From positions 1 to 42,725 of the forward strand of contig JAEZHS010000222.1 of the NCBI GenBank assembly GCA_023436825.1: 42,725 nt of DNA. Reading direction: 5' to 3'. Below the pieces are notes generated by a model. That model ran no database searches and was not told the origin of the DNA. It saw only the letters and a program-made list of their open reading frames with translations. The stretch's first letter is position 1; every line of letters begins with the position of its first letter. The position numbers were made by a program, and so were the translations under genes. The stretch comes from Pseudomonadota bacterium (lineage in GTDB: Bacteria; Pseudomonadota; Alphaproteobacteria; Reyranellales; Reyranellaceae). Positions 1 through 8,884 of this stretch are shown in pieces.

Positions 1-73
1 GTCCTTGAGTGCGGCCCTGAACGACGCCGCCGACACGCTCGCGGCATCCGAACCGGATGCCGCGGCGCATTGA
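1..73 (+). CDS. 3' end of an unidentified gene (partial)
   Basis: An open frame enters from the left edge (first full codon at base 2) and ends at TGA 71-73, giving a 23-residue Ala/Asp-rich C-terminus. It uses GC-rich third positions like the real genes here and stops 12 bases before the end of the convergent TPR gene, which is typical tight packing. Nothing can be said about function from so short a tail. The frame is the best of the three but is not proven. Confidence 0.4.
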   Translation, partial: SLSAALNDAADTLAASEPDAAAH

Positions 74-85
74 CGAGTCGAGGGT

Positions 86-1906
86 TCACAGCTTCGACAG
101 ATCGAGCTGCTGCCGGTCGCCGATCCACATCTTTTCGAGATCGGCTTCCAGCTTGCTCGCGCGGTCGGTATTGCCGCGCGCCTTGTTGAGTTCGGCAAGC
201 CCGTACCACGACCAGCCGTTGGCCGGGGCGCGCTTCAACGCACGCTGGAATTGTTCCTCCGCTTCGTCGAGCCGGCCCGCCTGCATCAACGCGACAGCGA
301 GCGACTGCCGCACTGGGTAGTACCAATAGGGAGGCTCCATGTAGGGCAGCCCGTCCTGCAGCGCAGCCGCCCGCTCGAACTTCTCGACCGCCGCAGCCTT
401 GTCAGCCTGGCGCTGTGCGATGCGGGCTTCGATGACAGTGCGCGCCAAAGCCAGCACGTCCTGCGCCGGGACATTCGAGGCCTTGAGCAACGTGAAATCC
501 GCGCCCTCGAGCGCGGCGATCGCATCCGCCTCCGCTTTGGCAGCAGCAAAATCGCCCTGCGCCACATAGGCAATGCCGCGAGCGTAGTGCCACATGGCCT
601 TGACGTACGGAATGGCGTCGCCGGGATCGGGGAGCGCCAAGACGGTCGGGGACGGGCTGAACAACGCATGGGCGAAGTAGGGCGCGGCCTTGACCGGCTG
701 CACCAGCGCAATGCCGCGTGCGACCTCGTCGGGAATGAGGCCGCGCAGCTTCTCGGCCGCCGCGATGACGGTGGGGCCGTCGCCCGCCATCTGGGCCGAC
801 GCCAGCACGAAATGGACGTTGTGCGGGTAGTAGCCGAGGCGATACACGCCCATCGGCGCATTGGTCGCCGCCAGGTATTTCTCGTCCACCTCGCTCGCCG
901 TCTTGTTGTCGGCCAGCGCATCCAGATAGCGCCCGACGCGGTAGTAGATGTGGCTCGGCATGTGCACGAGGTGGCCGGAGCCTGGAATGGCGCCACGGAG
1001 CCGGTCCGCAGGCGCCTCGGCGCGCTCCGGCCGATCCGACGCCTCGACGGCGTGGATGTAATAGTGGATTGCACCGGGATGGTTCGGCGCGCGCGCCAGC
1101 ACGCGTTCGAGAGTCGGTACGATGGCAGCACTCTGCGGGTTTGGCTCCCGGCCGCCGGGTTGCCAGTAATCCCATGGGCTGAGGTCCATCACTGATTCGG
1201 CGTAGAGCACCGCGATCTCATTGTCGTCCGGGAATTGCGCCGCGACCTTCTGCATGGCCGAGGCATAAGCGGCATCGAGCGGCGCCCGGTCCGCCTTGGC
1301 CTCCTTGGCATAGCGCGTCGAGAGTGCCGCAATCAGCGCCTGCTCCCGCGGGCTGGCGTTGGCGGCGAGCGTGCGCGCCTTCTCGGCTGCCGCGAAGGCC
1401 GGCGCGACCGCGTCGTCCTGCATCGGCAGATTGATGTTGGGCCCAAGCACCAACGCTTCGCCCCAGAAGCACATGGCGCAGGCAGGATCGAGCTTCTGCG
1501 CCTTGCGGAACGCGCGCTGCGCCTCGCCATGATTGAACGCGTAGGCGAGGCGGAGCCCTTGGTCGAAGTAGGACTGCGCCGCCTCGCTCGCGGTCGTGAT
1601 CCTGTACGTCACCCCGCCGAGCCCCTCCCACAGCGGAGGATCCGTGTCGGCGAATGTCCCCGTCGGGGAGGCTGCCTGCATTTCCGCTTGCGGCACCTCC
1701 GTACGTGCCTGAGCCAAGTACATCATGCCGCGGGGTGCGCCGGCCGACGGCGCGCCATGACAGACGGGGAAGTTGGCGCCGAACTGCCGCTGGGTAGCGG
1801 CGATGCCCGTGCTTTCGGTCGGGGCCCTGCCAACGGCGAACGGGGCAAACCAGCCCAGCGCGGCACTTGCAACGAGAAGCGACGGGAAAAGAAAAACTAC
1901 CCGCAT
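86..1906 (-). CDS. Secreted tetratricopeptide-repeat protein
   Basis: A 606-residue protein with an N-terminal hydrophobic signal segment (about residues 5-25) and then TPR-like helical repeats over most of its length. The clearest repeats are near residues 110-145 (AFNHGEAQRAFRKAQKLDP) and 535-590. It carries the HMPSHIYYRVGRY block near residue 315 and a CAMCFWGEAL block near residue 145; both are characteristic of a widespread family of bacterial exported TPR proteins of unknown biochemical role. The start is supported by GGAGGG seven bases before ATG 1906. It is probably periplasmic and presumably a protein-interaction scaffold. It is separated by about 520 bases from the next gene, so it is likely its own transcription unit. 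Confidence 0.8.
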   Translation of the reverse strand: MRVVFLFPSLLVASAALGWFAPFAVGRAPTESTGIAATQRQFGANFPVCHGAPSAGAPRGMMYLAQARTEVPQAEMQAASPTGTFADTDPPLWEGLGGVTYRITTASEAAQSYFDQGLRLAYAFNHGEAQRAFRKAQKLDPACAMCFWGEALVLGPNINLPMQDDAVAPAFAAAEKARTLAANASPREQALIAALSTRYAKEAKADRAPLDAAYASAMQKVAAQFPDDNEIAVLYAESVMDLSPWDYWQPGGREPNPQSAAIVPTLERVLARAPNHPGAIHYYIHAVEASDRPERAEAPADRLRGAIPGSGHLVHMPSHIYYRVGRYLDALADNKTASEVDEKYLAATNAPMGVYRLGYYPHNVHFVLASAQMAGDGPTVIAAAEKLRGLIPDEVARGIALVQPVKAAPYFAHALFSPSPTVLALPDPGDAIPYVKAMWHYARGIAYVAQGDFAAAKAEADAIAALEGADFTLLKASNVPAQDVLALARTVIEARIAQRQADKAAAVEKFERAAALQDGLPYMEPPYWYYPVRQSLAVALMQAGRLDEAEEQFQRALKRAPANGWSWYGLAELNKARGNTDRASKLEADLEKMWIGDRQQLDLSKL

Positions 1907-2133
1907 GGTGCCCTCCAGTCTGCTGAGTGGAGCTCAGGCGGAGCGCGACACGGTCAGCGGTACGCGACCGCCCGGCTAGAGAGATTACTCCTGGTGGTCC
2001 ACCACGGCAATGACGCCAGGCTGCCCGACGACGTGGTGGCGCGACGTGGACGAGGCCATTGTCATCGCGAGCGCCGAGTCCTGCATGTCACTCTTTCGAG
2101 GTAAACCTTCAGCGCCACGATCACCGCGCGCGT

Positions 2134-2175
2134 ATGGGATGCGATGGAGCCGCATGCGGTTCCATCTCATCCCAT
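2134..2175. repeat. 42-bp intergenic palindrome (REP-like)
   Basis: The two arms, 2134-2154 and 2155-2175, are reverse complements except at two positions per arm pair. The core CCGCATGCGG at 2150-2159 is perfect and the ends are ATGGGAT/ATCCCAT. It is too long and too symmetric for a simple operator. It resembles a dispersed palindromic (REP/MITE-like) element; copy number cannot be judged from one window. Confidence 0.65.
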
Positions 2176-2219
2176 TCCGCTCTATCGCCTCAGGAACGGC
2201 GACGCGGCGTTTGCAAAGG

Positions 2220-2254
2220 AGAAGAAAGGCGGCGCGGGCAAACCAACCCGCGCC
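2220..2254 (-). terminator. Candidate rho-independent terminator after the SulP/Cax genes
   Basis: GGCGCGGG at 2231-2238 pairs perfectly with CCCGCGCC at 2247-2254 around an 8-base loop. Read on the minus strand, the stem is followed by a pyrimidine-rich run (GCCTTTCTTCTCCTTT). This lies about 180 bases after the antiporter stop, in the right orientation to end that transcript. The T run is interrupted, so strength is uncertain. Confidence 0.45.
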
Positions 2255-2430
2255 GTCAAGGGAGCCACCTCAGGTTGCTTCAAGAGAGGGAGGGTGGCCG
2301 GTCGATACTATGAATGTCGGCTATTACATGGACCTTTCAGATGCTACGGGAGGATCATTGTTCTTCTGCCTCCCGCGGTCACCGCTCCCTGCACACGACC
2401 ATCTGCGGACCGGTCTTCGACGTATCGCGG

Positions 2431-3492
2431 TCAGGGATTCAATGCGCCTGGGATGAAAAAGAAGGTGAGGCCGAGAACGACATAAGCCGCCAACAGCTGG
2501 ATACCCTTCAGCCAGTCCGAGCGCCCATCCGCAGCCACCTGGCCGGTGATCAACACCGACAGCAGCACGATCAGGACCAAACCGCCTGGAAAGGCGAGGT
2601 CCATGGGCTTCGGACCGATCACCAGGCTGAGCAGCACCAGCACCGGCGCCACGAACAGGGCCACCTGCACGCTCGAGCCGATGGCGATCGACAAGGCAAG
2701 ATCCATGCGGTTCTTCATTGCCACGGAAACGGCAGTTGCATGTTCAGCCGCATTTCCCAGAAAGGCCACGACGAACACCGCAACGAACGCGCTGCCCAAG
2801 TCAAGGTCGTGCGCTGCCTGCTGGATGGAGCCGACCAGCAGTTCGCTCATCAGCGCGATCGCCGCAGTGCTTGCCGCCAGCACCAGGGCGGCGCGCCTGG
2901 TGGACCATGGCGTGGCATGATCATCACCGCCTTGCGATCCGCGGAACAACGCCGAATGCGTGCCCAGGCTGAAGGCCAGGAACAGCCCATACACCAGCAG
3001 AAGCACGATCGAGATCGAGATGCTGAGCGGCACCAGGCCCGGTCCCGCCCCTTCGCCCAAAGCTACCCGATACGCCGCCGGCAGGATGAGCGTGATGGCC
3101 GCCAGCGTCAGCATCGTTGCCTGGGCACGTGCGCCCTGAGGATTGAAGGTCTGTTCGCGATGGCGCAGCCCGCCCGCCATCATCGCCGCCCCGAGCACGA
3201 GCAGGATGTTGCCGACGATCGACCCCGCGATCGACGCCTTGACGACGTCGTAGAGGCCGCTGCGCAAGGCCGCCACGGCGATGATCAGTTCGGCGGCGTT
3301 GCCGAAGGTGGCATTGAGCAGTCCGCCCACGCCTTCGCCCATGCGCTCCGCAAGCTGCTCGGTGGCACGTCCCAGCCACATCGCCAACGGAAGGATGCCG
3401 AGGCCGGAAGCCGCGAAGATCGCGAGATGCTGCTGCGGCATCCAATGCTCGAGTCCGATCGCCAGCGGCACGAAGAGCAGCAGCCAGTTCAT
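2431..3492 (-). CDS. Ca2+/H+ antiporter, CaCA/CAX family
   Basis: A 353-residue polytopic inner-membrane protein that should export Ca2+ (or another divalent cation) in exchange for protons. It has two inverted alpha-repeats, each with the family signature: GNAAE at residues 65-69, inside [17 protein letters not shown], and a second FLGNAAEHA in the C-terminal half followed by GSSVQVALF. Around eleven hydrophobic segments are visible and the length fits bacterial CAX proteins. The start is placed at ATG 3492-3490, which overlaps the TGA stop of the SulP gene (3491-3489) as ATGA. A longer frame to 3522 exists but lacks this coupling. Co-translation with the anion transporter suggests linked ion handling. 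Confidence 0.85.
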   Translation of the reverse strand: MNWLLLFVPLAIGLEHWMPQQHLAIFAASGLGILPLAMWLGRATEQLAERMGEGVGGLLNATFGNAAELIIAVAALRSGLYDVVKASIAGSIVGNILLVLGAAMMAGGLRHREQTFNPQGARAQATMLTLAAITLILPAAYRVALGEGAGPGLVPLSISISIVLLLVYGLFLAFSLGTHSALFRGSQGGDDHATPWSTRRAALVLAASTAAIALMSELLVGSIQQAAHDLDLGSAFVAVFVVAFLGNAAEHATAVSVAMKNRMDLALSIAIGSSVQVALFVAPVLVLLSLVIGPKPMDLAFPGGLVLIVLLSVLITGQVAADGRSDWLKGIQLLAAYVVLGLTFFFIPGALNP

Positions 3493-5237
3493 GGCGGCGG
3501 CTTCATGCCGTTGGCCGCGCAATAAGCGTCGACCGCCGTATCGATGGTCGGGAAGAAGCCGTCGTCGCCGAATCGCTCATAGAGGCCGAACCGCCTGAGC
3601 TTGTCCTTCACGGGATCCTTGAGCTCGGCGAAGCAGAACTCCACGCCGGCCTTCTGCAGATTCTCATCCAGCTCCGCCAGCATGTCCGCCGCCGTGACGT
3701 CGACGCTGGTAACGGGAGCCGCAGCCACGACCAGGCGGCGCGGCGGCGTCGGTGAAGCCGCGACAGCGGCCCGGACGCATGCCTCGAACTGCTCGGCATT
3801 GGCGAAGAAAAGCGGGGCGTCCCAGCGAAACAGCACCAGGCCGGGGATCAGCCGCGCCTCGGGATATCGCTCGATATCGTGCCAGCCCTTGACGTCGCTG
3901 GGGCGACCGAGGATTGCCGAGTGCGGCCGCCAGCCATCCCACAGGAACTCGATGACGGCGATGACGACGGCGAGACCGATTCCCGGTACCGCCCCCAGGA
4001 CCGCAACGCCGACGAGGCACAGGATGGAGAGCCAGAACTCCCAACGCTGGATGCGCCAGATGCGTCGCAGGTCCGCGACCTCGATCAAGCCGATCGCCGA
4101 GGCGATGACGACGGCCGCGAGCGCCGGGGTCGGCAGATGCCTCAACAGGTCGGGAGCGGCCACCAGGAGCACCGCCACGCACAGGGCTCCCACCACGCCG
4201 GTTACCTGTGTCTTCGCACCGGCGGCCTCGGCCACCGGTGTACGCGAGGAACTGCTGCTGATGGCGAACCCCTGGAACAGGCCGGCCGCAAGATTGGCGG
4301 TACCCAGGCCGATCATTTCCTGGTTCGGATCGACTGGGCGGCCGAGCCGCGCCGCATAGGCGCGAGACAGCACACTGGTGTCGGCGAACGACACCAGGGC
4401 TACCGCGGCGCCACCGATCAGCACCGGTCCCAGATCGGCCAGGCCGATCCATGGAATGGTGAAGCCCGGCAGGCCTTCAGGCAACGAGCCCAGCACCTTC
4501 ACGCCCTGGCTCGACAGGTCGAACAGACCCACCACCAGCGTGGCGCCGATGACGGCGATCAGCACGCCCGGCAGGAGCTTGCTGCCTTTCAGCGCCAGCA
4601 TGACGATGAGCACGCCGGCTCCCACGGCGAACGCCACCCAGTTGATCTCGCCGGCGGCGACCGCGGTCAGGGTCGCCCACAAGTTCCTCAGGGGCCCCTC
4701 GGCGTCGATGGAAAAGCCAAAAAGCTTGGGCAGCTGGCTGATCAGAACCGTCAAGGCGATGCCGTTCATGTAGCCGTAGCGAATGGGCTTGGACAGCAGC
4801 TCGGTGATGAAGCCGAGCTTCAGCACGCCGGCCAGGATGCAGATCAGGCCCGAAACGATGGCCATGGCCCCCGCCAAGGCCACGGCGCGAGCGGGATCGC
4901 CGGCGGACTGCGCCAGCACGACGGCAAGGATGATCGGCGCCAGGGAAGAATCGGGGCCGAGCACCAGGATGCGGCTCGGCCCGAACACGGCGTAGGCCAG
5001 GAGCGGAAGAATGGTGGCATAAAGCCCGTACACGCCAGGCAGGCCCGAGGCGACCGCATAGGCGATACCCACGGGCACCAGCATCGTGGTAAGCACGATG
5101 CCCGCGACGATGTCATTGCCCAGCCAGGGCAGCCGATACTCTCGCAGCGTCGCCAGGCCGGGCAGCCAGCGCCAGGGGCCTGCCGCGACGCCGGCTGGGT
5201 CCTTCGATTGGTCCAGTGAGGAAGATGGATTCACCAT
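3489..5237 (-). CDS. SulP-family anion transporter with STAS domain
   Basis: A 582-residue inner-membrane transporter of the SulP/SLC26 family, which carries sulfate, bicarbonate or related anions. After a short cytoplasmic start, residues about 25-430 form the membrane domain. It begins [20 protein letters not shown], followed by the family-typical [14 protein letters not shown]. Residues about 450-570 are a cytoplasmic STAS domain ([20 protein letters not shown]). Substrate cannot be read from sequence. It is translationally coupled to the downstream Ca2+/H+ antiporter by an ATGA overlap and begins 28 bases after the stop of a small exported protein, so it likely belongs to the operon led by DUF3300. 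Start ATG 5237 has a short AGG Shine-Dalgarno. Confidence 0.9.
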   Translation of the reverse strand: MVNPSSSLDQSKDPAGVAAGPWRWLPGLATLREYRLPWLGNDIVAGIVLTTMLVPVGIAYAVASGLPGVYGLYATILPLLAYAVFGPSRILVLGPDSSLAPIILAVVLAQSAGDPARAVALAGAMAIVSGLICILAGVLKLGFITELLSKPIRYGYMNGIALTVLISQLPKLFGFSIDAEGPLRNLWATLTAVAAGEINWVAFAVGAGVLIVMLALKGSKLLPGVLIAVIGATLVVGLFDLSSQGVKVLGSLPEGLPGFTIPWIGLADLGPVLIGGAAVALVSFADTSVLSRAYAARLGRPVDPNQEMIGLGTANLAAGLFQGFAISSSSSRTPVAEAAGAKTQVTGVVGALCVAVLLVAAPDLLRHLPTPALAAVVIASAIGLIEVADLRRIWRIQRWEFWLSILCLVGVAVLGAVPGIGLAVVIAVIEFLWDGWRPHSAILGRPSDVKGWHDIERYPEARLIPGLVLFRWDAPLFFANAEQFEACVRAAVAASPTPPRRLVVAAAPVTSVDVTAADMLAELDENLQKAGVEFCFAELKDPVKDKLRRFGLYERFGDDGFFPTIDTAVDAYCAANGMKPPP

Positions 5238-5265
5238 CTGAACCTAGGGCATTCCTGATAGCAGC

Positions 5266-5649
5266 TCAGGACTTGGTGAAGGTCACCGGCACTCGATAGG
5301 TCGTACCGCGCGTATAGACGCCGCTCAGACGATTGCCCTGCAGGGTAAGCTCGTAGCGCCCGCCGAGCGCCGCCTCGATCACCAGGGTCGAACCCTTCGC
5401 GACGCCATGATTGGTACTCTTCACCGAATCCGGCTTGTCGGCAAACGTCGAGACGAACGACTGCAAGTCGAACTCCATCCTACCCTCGACCCGCCCGTCC
5501 GGCTGCACGGCCGTGACGATCAGTCGGGCAGCCCCGATACCCGGCACGTCGCCCTGCCAGTTGCCGACGAAGGCAGCTACCTGCGCCTGAGCCCGCCAGG
5601 GCACCAGCAGCGCGAAGCCGCCCACGGTGAACGCTCTGCGCGATTTCAT
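5266..5649 (-). CDS. Small exported protein of unknown function
   Basis: A 127-residue protein with an Arg-rich, hydrophobic signal peptide (MKSRRAFTVGGFALLVPW, cleavage probably after RAQA). The mature part of about 105 residues is predicted to be mainly beta-strand (GNWQGDVPG, GRVEGRMEF, GRYELTLQGNRLSGVY). This pattern resembles small beta-barrel or lipocalin-like periplasmic domains in which each strand pair reads out a polar solute effect, but I recognise no named family. Start ATG 5649 is preceded by GGGAG at good spacing; the longer frame to 5673 has no better site. It lies between the DUF2950 gene and the SulP gene on the same strand and is probably co-transcribed. Confidence 0.7.
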   Translation of the reverse strand: MKSRRAFTVGGFALLVPWRAQAQVAAFVGNWQGDVPGIGAARLIVTAVQPDGRVEGRMEFDLQSFVSTFADKPDSVKSTNHGVAKGSTLVIEAALGGRYELTLQGNRLSGVYTRGTTYRVPVTFTKS

Positions 5650-5709
5650 GTCAGCTCTCCCGGCGAGCCTCAATTCCGGCCTCGCCTACGAAACGGTGGA
5701 AGCAACGCG

Positions 5710-6681
5710 TCAGGGCATCGACGTCATGTCGGCCTTGTCCCAGGTCTTGTCGGGATTGAACAACGTGATGTTGGCCGTCGCCGCCGGGGTGTCAGGCCCG
5801 AGATCCTTCTCGTAGACGTCGCCGCTCTGGCTGACCATGAAAGTCATGACGCCGGTCTCGCCGTAGTCCACCGGCCAGGCGATCACGGCGAAGCCGCCGA
5901 TCATGCGATTGTTGATGAGGTAACTGTAGGCGCCGCCCGGTGCGTCCGGTCCCTGGCCGTACAGCATGCGGAAACGGTAGCCGTAGTAGCCTGCGCCCGG
6001 CGCGTCACCCGGCTGGGCCTTGGCGACCAGGTCGCCGAGCGGGCTGGGAGGCTCGCCGGGTTGAGTCTCCCAGTACAGGCCGTCCTTCTTGCCGGGCGAG
6101 CTCAGCAGCCGGCGCGCATAGGTCGGTACGCCAAACTTCATCGGATCGAGCGAGACGAAGTCGCGCTGTGCGTCGACGATCGCCAGCAAGGTCTGGATGA
6201 CCGTCAGCTCATTGCGGCCGATCTCGCGGGCGATGATCTCCTTGCGCCCGGCCTCGACATCGAAGCGCCAGCCCTGCGCGTCCTTGACCAGCGGCATCGG
6301 GCTGATCCAGCCGGTGGTGCCGGCCTCGACCAGCATCTTGTTGTCGCCGTCCGGGACCAGCTTGTGGCTCGCGTCCCAGGCTTCGAGGAAGCGCTGGCGC
6401 ACATCGTCGTCGTGGGTCGAATTGCCCGGAATGAGATCGTGCCAGCTGACGCCGAGCATCGCCTGGATCGCCGCATCGTCGTCCTTGCGGATCGCCTCGG
6501 TCAGCGCGTTGGCGGCCTCTTCGGCCGTGCCAAAGCGCTTTTGCTTGTCGGTTGCTGTTTGGGGTTGCGCCTGCGCCGGCGGTTTGGCCTGGGGCTGCCC
6601 TGGCGTCTGGGCCAGAGCGGTCCCCAGCAGCGCCAACAGCGTCAGAGCGACGAAAGCGCCGAGCCTTGCGAGCCTGATCAT
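5710..6681 (-). CDS. DUF2950 family exported protein
   Basis: A 323-residue protein with a signal peptide (MIRLARLGAFVALTLLALLG, cleavage near ALAQ), a short Pro/Gln-rich linker, and a domain from about residue 50 to the end that I recognise as DUF2950. Blocks supporting this are FGTAEEAANALTEAIRKDD near the start, YYGYRFRMLYGQGPDAPGG in the middle, and the C-terminal FAVIAWPVDYGETGVMTFMV. Function is unknown. It starts at ATG 6681-6679, overlapping the TGA of the DUF3300 gene (6680-6678); DUF3300 and DUF2950 are commonly neighbours in proteobacteria. Both are exported, so a shared periplasmic or envelope role is the reasonable inference. Confidence 0.85.
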   Translation of the reverse strand: MIRLARLGAFVALTLLALLGTALAQTPGQPQAKPPAQAQPQTATDKQKRFGTAEEAANALTEAIRKDDDAAIQAMLGVSWHDLIPGNSTHDDDVRQRFLEAWDASHKLVPDGDNKMLVEAGTTGWISPMPLVKDAQGWRFDVEAGRKEIIAREIGRNELTVIQTLLAIVDAQRDFVSLDPMKFGVPTYARRLLSSPGKKDGLYWETQPGEPPSPLGDLVAKAQPGDAPGAGYYGYRFRMLYGQGPDAPGGAYSYLINNRMIGGFAVIAWPVDYGETGVMTFMVSQSGDVYEKDLGPDTPAATANITLFNPDKTWDKADMTSMP

Positions 6682-7967
6682 CGCCTGCCTCCGCCGCCGC
6701 GTCCGCCACCACCTCCGCCGCGTGCACCACCACCGCCGGCTCGCGCCCCGCCACCGCCGCCGCGTGGATGCGACGCCGCTCGATTCTGCTGGGCACGCCC
6801 CCGGGCCGCATCGCGATTGACCTGCTGGCCGCGATTGACGCCACTCAGGGCTGATGGACGGTTGCCGCCGCCACCACCGCCGCGGCCGCCCTGTCCGACA
6901 TTGGGCCGTTGACCGCCCTGTCCGGGACGCTGACCACCTTGCCCGACATTGGGGCGCTGCCCTCCTTGGCCGACATTGGGGCGCTGGCCACCCTGGCCGA
7001 CGTTGGGCCGCTGCGCGCCTTGAGCTCCGCTTGGCCGCGCCCCGCCCTGGTTGGCGACCTGGCCGCGAAACTGCTGGCGCTGGTCGGCGCCGGGCCGGTT
7101 CTGACCAAACTGCTGGCGGGTCGCCTGATCGCGATAGGCGACGCCGCGGCGATGACCGGAATCGTGCTGCCAACGATTGTTGTTGGTGTAGCGATTGCGA
7201 TCGAAGTTGCGGTCTATGTTGACCGCGCGATTGGTGTTGATGTTGACGTAGCTCGCGCCACGCGCCCAGTTCCAGCCGCCGTAGAGTGCCGCGCCGGCCC
7301 CGGCGATGGCGACACCCCACAACAGGCCGCTCGCCAATGCCGCCCCGTAGCCGTAACCTGCCGGCGGCGGATAGTAGACCGGAGGATAGGCAGGCTCGGA
7401 CCACGCACCGTAGGCCCAGCTCGGATTGTAGGACGGCACATAGACGACGTCGGGGTTGCTCGGCTCGATGACGATGGTGCGGTCGGTGCCGGTGCCCTGC
7501 GTGGTCACCGTCTGCTGCGGGCCGCTCGCCAGGTTGCCGGCATCCGCCGCCTTGGCGCGCAGGCGCTGAATCGAATCGGCGACGTCCTGCTCCTGGGAAA
7601 TCATCGCGTCGCCGAGCTTCTGCGTCCAATCGAGATGATCGTTCAGCTGCATGAGCGCCGACGGGAACGCCACCAGCGACTTCACGCTGACATCCCAGGT
7701 CTGGTTCTGCACCGCCGCGACGGCAGCTTCGCCCTTGAGCTGCGGGTTGGCCTTCGACCAGCGCGCTGCCTCGACGATCTCGATGGGATAGCTCGCGGCC
7801 ATCAACATCTGCGACAGCAGCGAATCAGAATAGAGCGCGATTGGCGCCAGTATCTGATCGAGTTCCTGCGGCGAGAAAGTCTTCTTGTCGGCCTGGGCCC
7901 GCGCCGACCGTATGCCAGGCAGCGCCAGCATCAACATGGACATGGCCAACAACGTACGGCGTTTCAT
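6678..7967 (-). CDS. DUF3300 family exported protein with Gly-rich repeat tail
   Basis: A 429-residue protein with a signal peptide (cleavage near RAQA). The N-terminal domain matches DUF3300 (FSPQELDQILAPIALYSDSL, then PIEIVEAARW and VVYVPSYNP). A Gly/Ala hydrophobic stretch lies near residues 210-240. The last 170 residues are low-complexity Gln/Arg/Asn/Gly with five QRPNVGQGG-type repeats and a Gly/Arg-rich end. Start ATG 7967 has GGGGGAAG upstream; the frame to 7988 adds seven residues without a better site. Function is unknown; the tail looks disordered and positively charged, so nucleic-acid or envelope-polymer binding is possible but unproven. It leads the minus-strand run that ends with the antiporter. 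Confidence 0.85.
   Translation of the reverse strand: MKRRTLLAMSMLMLALPGIRSARAQADKKTFSPQELDQILAPIALYSDSLLSQMLMAASYPIEIVEAARWSKANPQLKGEAAVAAVQNQTWDVSVKSLVAFPSALMQLNDHLDWTQKLGDAMISQEQDVADSIQRLRAKAADAGNLASGPQQTVTTQGTGTDRTIVIEPSNPDVVYVPSYNPSWAYGAWSEPAYPPVYYPPPAGYGYGAALASGLLWGVAIAGAGAALYGGWNWARGASYVNINTNRAVNIDRNFDRNRYTNNNRWQHDSGHRRGVAYRDQATRQQFGQNRPGADQRQQFRGQVANQGGARPSGAQGAQRPNVGQGGQRPNVGQGGQRPNVGQGGQRPGQGGQRPNVGQGGRGGGGGGNRPSALSGVNRGQQVNRDAARGRAQQNRAASHPRGGGGGARAGGGGARGGGGGGRGGGGRR
6885..7013 (-). repeat. 27-bp tandem repeat in the DUF3300 gene
   Basis: Five head-to-tail units: 6885-6911, 6912-6932, 6933-6959, 6960-6986 and 6987-7013. Four are 27 bases and encode QRPNVGQGG. The second is 21 bases and encodes QRPGQGG, having lost two codons in frame. 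The phase is kept, so the reading frame survives unit loss or gain, as expected for a length-variable protein tail. Confidence 0.85.
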
Positions 7968-8177
7968 GGCCGCTTCCCCCGTTAACATTCCAGTCTAACC
8001 CACCGAGTGGGATGCCGCAAAGGCAGGTGTCACCGACGAGGAACCGACGACCGCCTTGCACGACTGCCACCATCAACGCGAGCGGGCGGTTGCTGTGTGA
8101 ATCAATCCTTTGACAAACTTCAACGACAGGATCGACCATGCCTAACAAGGTGCTCGAACAGTAAGGGGAACTTTTCC

Positions 8178-8390
8178 ATGCGGAAGCTCGCAGTCCTTGT
8201 GGCGCTAACGGGCATCGTGACCGGGTGCGAGAACATGACCACCAGCCAAAAGGGCGCCGTTACGGGCGCCGCTCTCGGCTCAGGCATCGGCATGGTGGCG
8301 GGGGGCAGCTTCGGCCAAGTCGTCGGAGCCGGCCTGATCGGCGGGGCGGCCGGATATATCACCGGCAGCGCTATTCAGAACAACAGGTAA
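8178..8390 (+). CDS. Small glycine-zipper lipoprotein
   Basis: A 70-residue protein with a lipoprotein signal (MRKLAVLVALTGIVTGC, lipobox VTGC with Cys17). A Gly/Ala-rich zipper follows from residue 26 to 65 (GAVTGAALGSGIGMVAGG and GAGLIGGAAGYITG). Such short lipoproteins sit in the envelope and the zipper is thought to pack into membranes. ATG 8178 is preceded by AAGGGGAA. A perfect TTGACA at 8110-8115 could be a -35 box, though no good -10 follows. An eight-codon frame at 8138-8164 lies just upstream and may be chance. The next gene begins 14 bases after the stop and is probably co-transcribed. Confidence 0.75.
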   Translation: MRKLAVLVALTGIVTGCENMTTSQKGAVTGAALGSGIGMVAGGSFGQVVGAGLIGGAAGYITGSAIQNNR

Positions 8391-8403
8391 GGGACGGTTG
8401 ACC

Positions 8404-8733
8404 ATGCGTGCTCGGCTTGCTCTCGCTCTTTCGATCGTGGCGGCGTTCACGACGTCGGCCCAGGCCCAGGCGCCTGCTCTCCAGTTCGCGCAGGCGGCTT
8501 ACGTCACCTGTCGCGAAGCCCATGCGATGACGCCCGAGTCCCGTCGCAGCCTTGCGATGTTTCTGGCCGAGTATTCCGCGCGCCGTTACGGAGTCGCGAT
8601 TCCGGACGACACGCGCGGAGCGCAGGTCGCCTTCCTCGTGCGCGGCGGATGCACACTCGTGCCGGATGCTTATCTGTACGCGGTCATCGACAAGGCGGTA
8701 TTGGCAGAACGGTCGAACCTGCCAAAGCGCTGA
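8404..8733 (+). CDS. Small periplasmic protein, HdeA/HdeB-like
   Basis: A 109-residue protein with a signal peptide (cleavage after SAQA or AQAQA, about residue 21-23). The mature helical domain of about 85 residues holds two cysteines, Cys36 (VTCREA) and Cys83 (RGGCTLVPDA), that could form a single disulfide. Size, cysteine spacing and the C-x-P-like end resemble the HdeA/HdeB acid-chaperone family, but similarity is weak and I treat this as tentative. ATG 8404 is preferred over the TTG at 8398 because GGGACGG lies at proper distance. It is likely in an operon with the lipoprotein upstream. Confidence 0.65.
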   Translation: MRARLALALSIVAAFTTSAQAQAPALQFAQAAYVTCREAHAMTPESRRSLAMFLAEYSARRYGVAIPDDTRGAQVAFLVRGGCTLVPDAYLYAVIDKAVLAERSNLPKR

Positions 8734-8884
8734 CAAAGCGGCCGCCGCCAAGAACCAATGAAGCCGGCAGCCGCCTGATTGACGGCGCGGCCGTTCCGAC
8801 AATGCTGCTCGCCGACCCGCCGCGCCTTCTGGTACGTACCTTCCGATCGCCGAGCACTTCGAGCCTGCACAGCGGAAGGAAGAG

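Larger units (their letters stand above)
1907..2430. other. Intergenic region with palindrome and candidate terminator
   Basis: This 524-base gap lies between the Ca2+/H+ antiporter stop and the start of the TPR gene. It holds a 42-base near-perfect palindrome (2134-2175) and a strong GC hairpin (2231-2254), listed separately. Open frames crossing it on the plus strand have poor coding character. One minus-strand mini-frame at 2086-1985 (33 codons, weak AAAGAG upstream) could encode a peptide, but I do not support it as a gene. The promoter of the TPR gene should lie between about 1920 and 2130. Confidence 0.6.

Noticed and set aside
251..1195. Long plus-strand open frame opposite the secreted TPR gene
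   Set aside because: It is an antisense shadow caused by high GC; its product is Arg-rich without domain features.
1985..2086. 33-codon minus-strand frame before the secreted TPR gene
   Set aside because: Only a weak ribosome-binding site and it abuts the palindrome; no sign of a family.
3601..5219. Long plus-strand open frames opposite the SulP gene
   Set aside because: Antisense shadows; His/Gln/Arg-rich composition and no start signals.
8138..8164. Eight-codon frame before the lipoprotein gene as a leader peptide
   Set aside because: No regulatory codon run, no attenuator hairpin and no ribosome-binding site.
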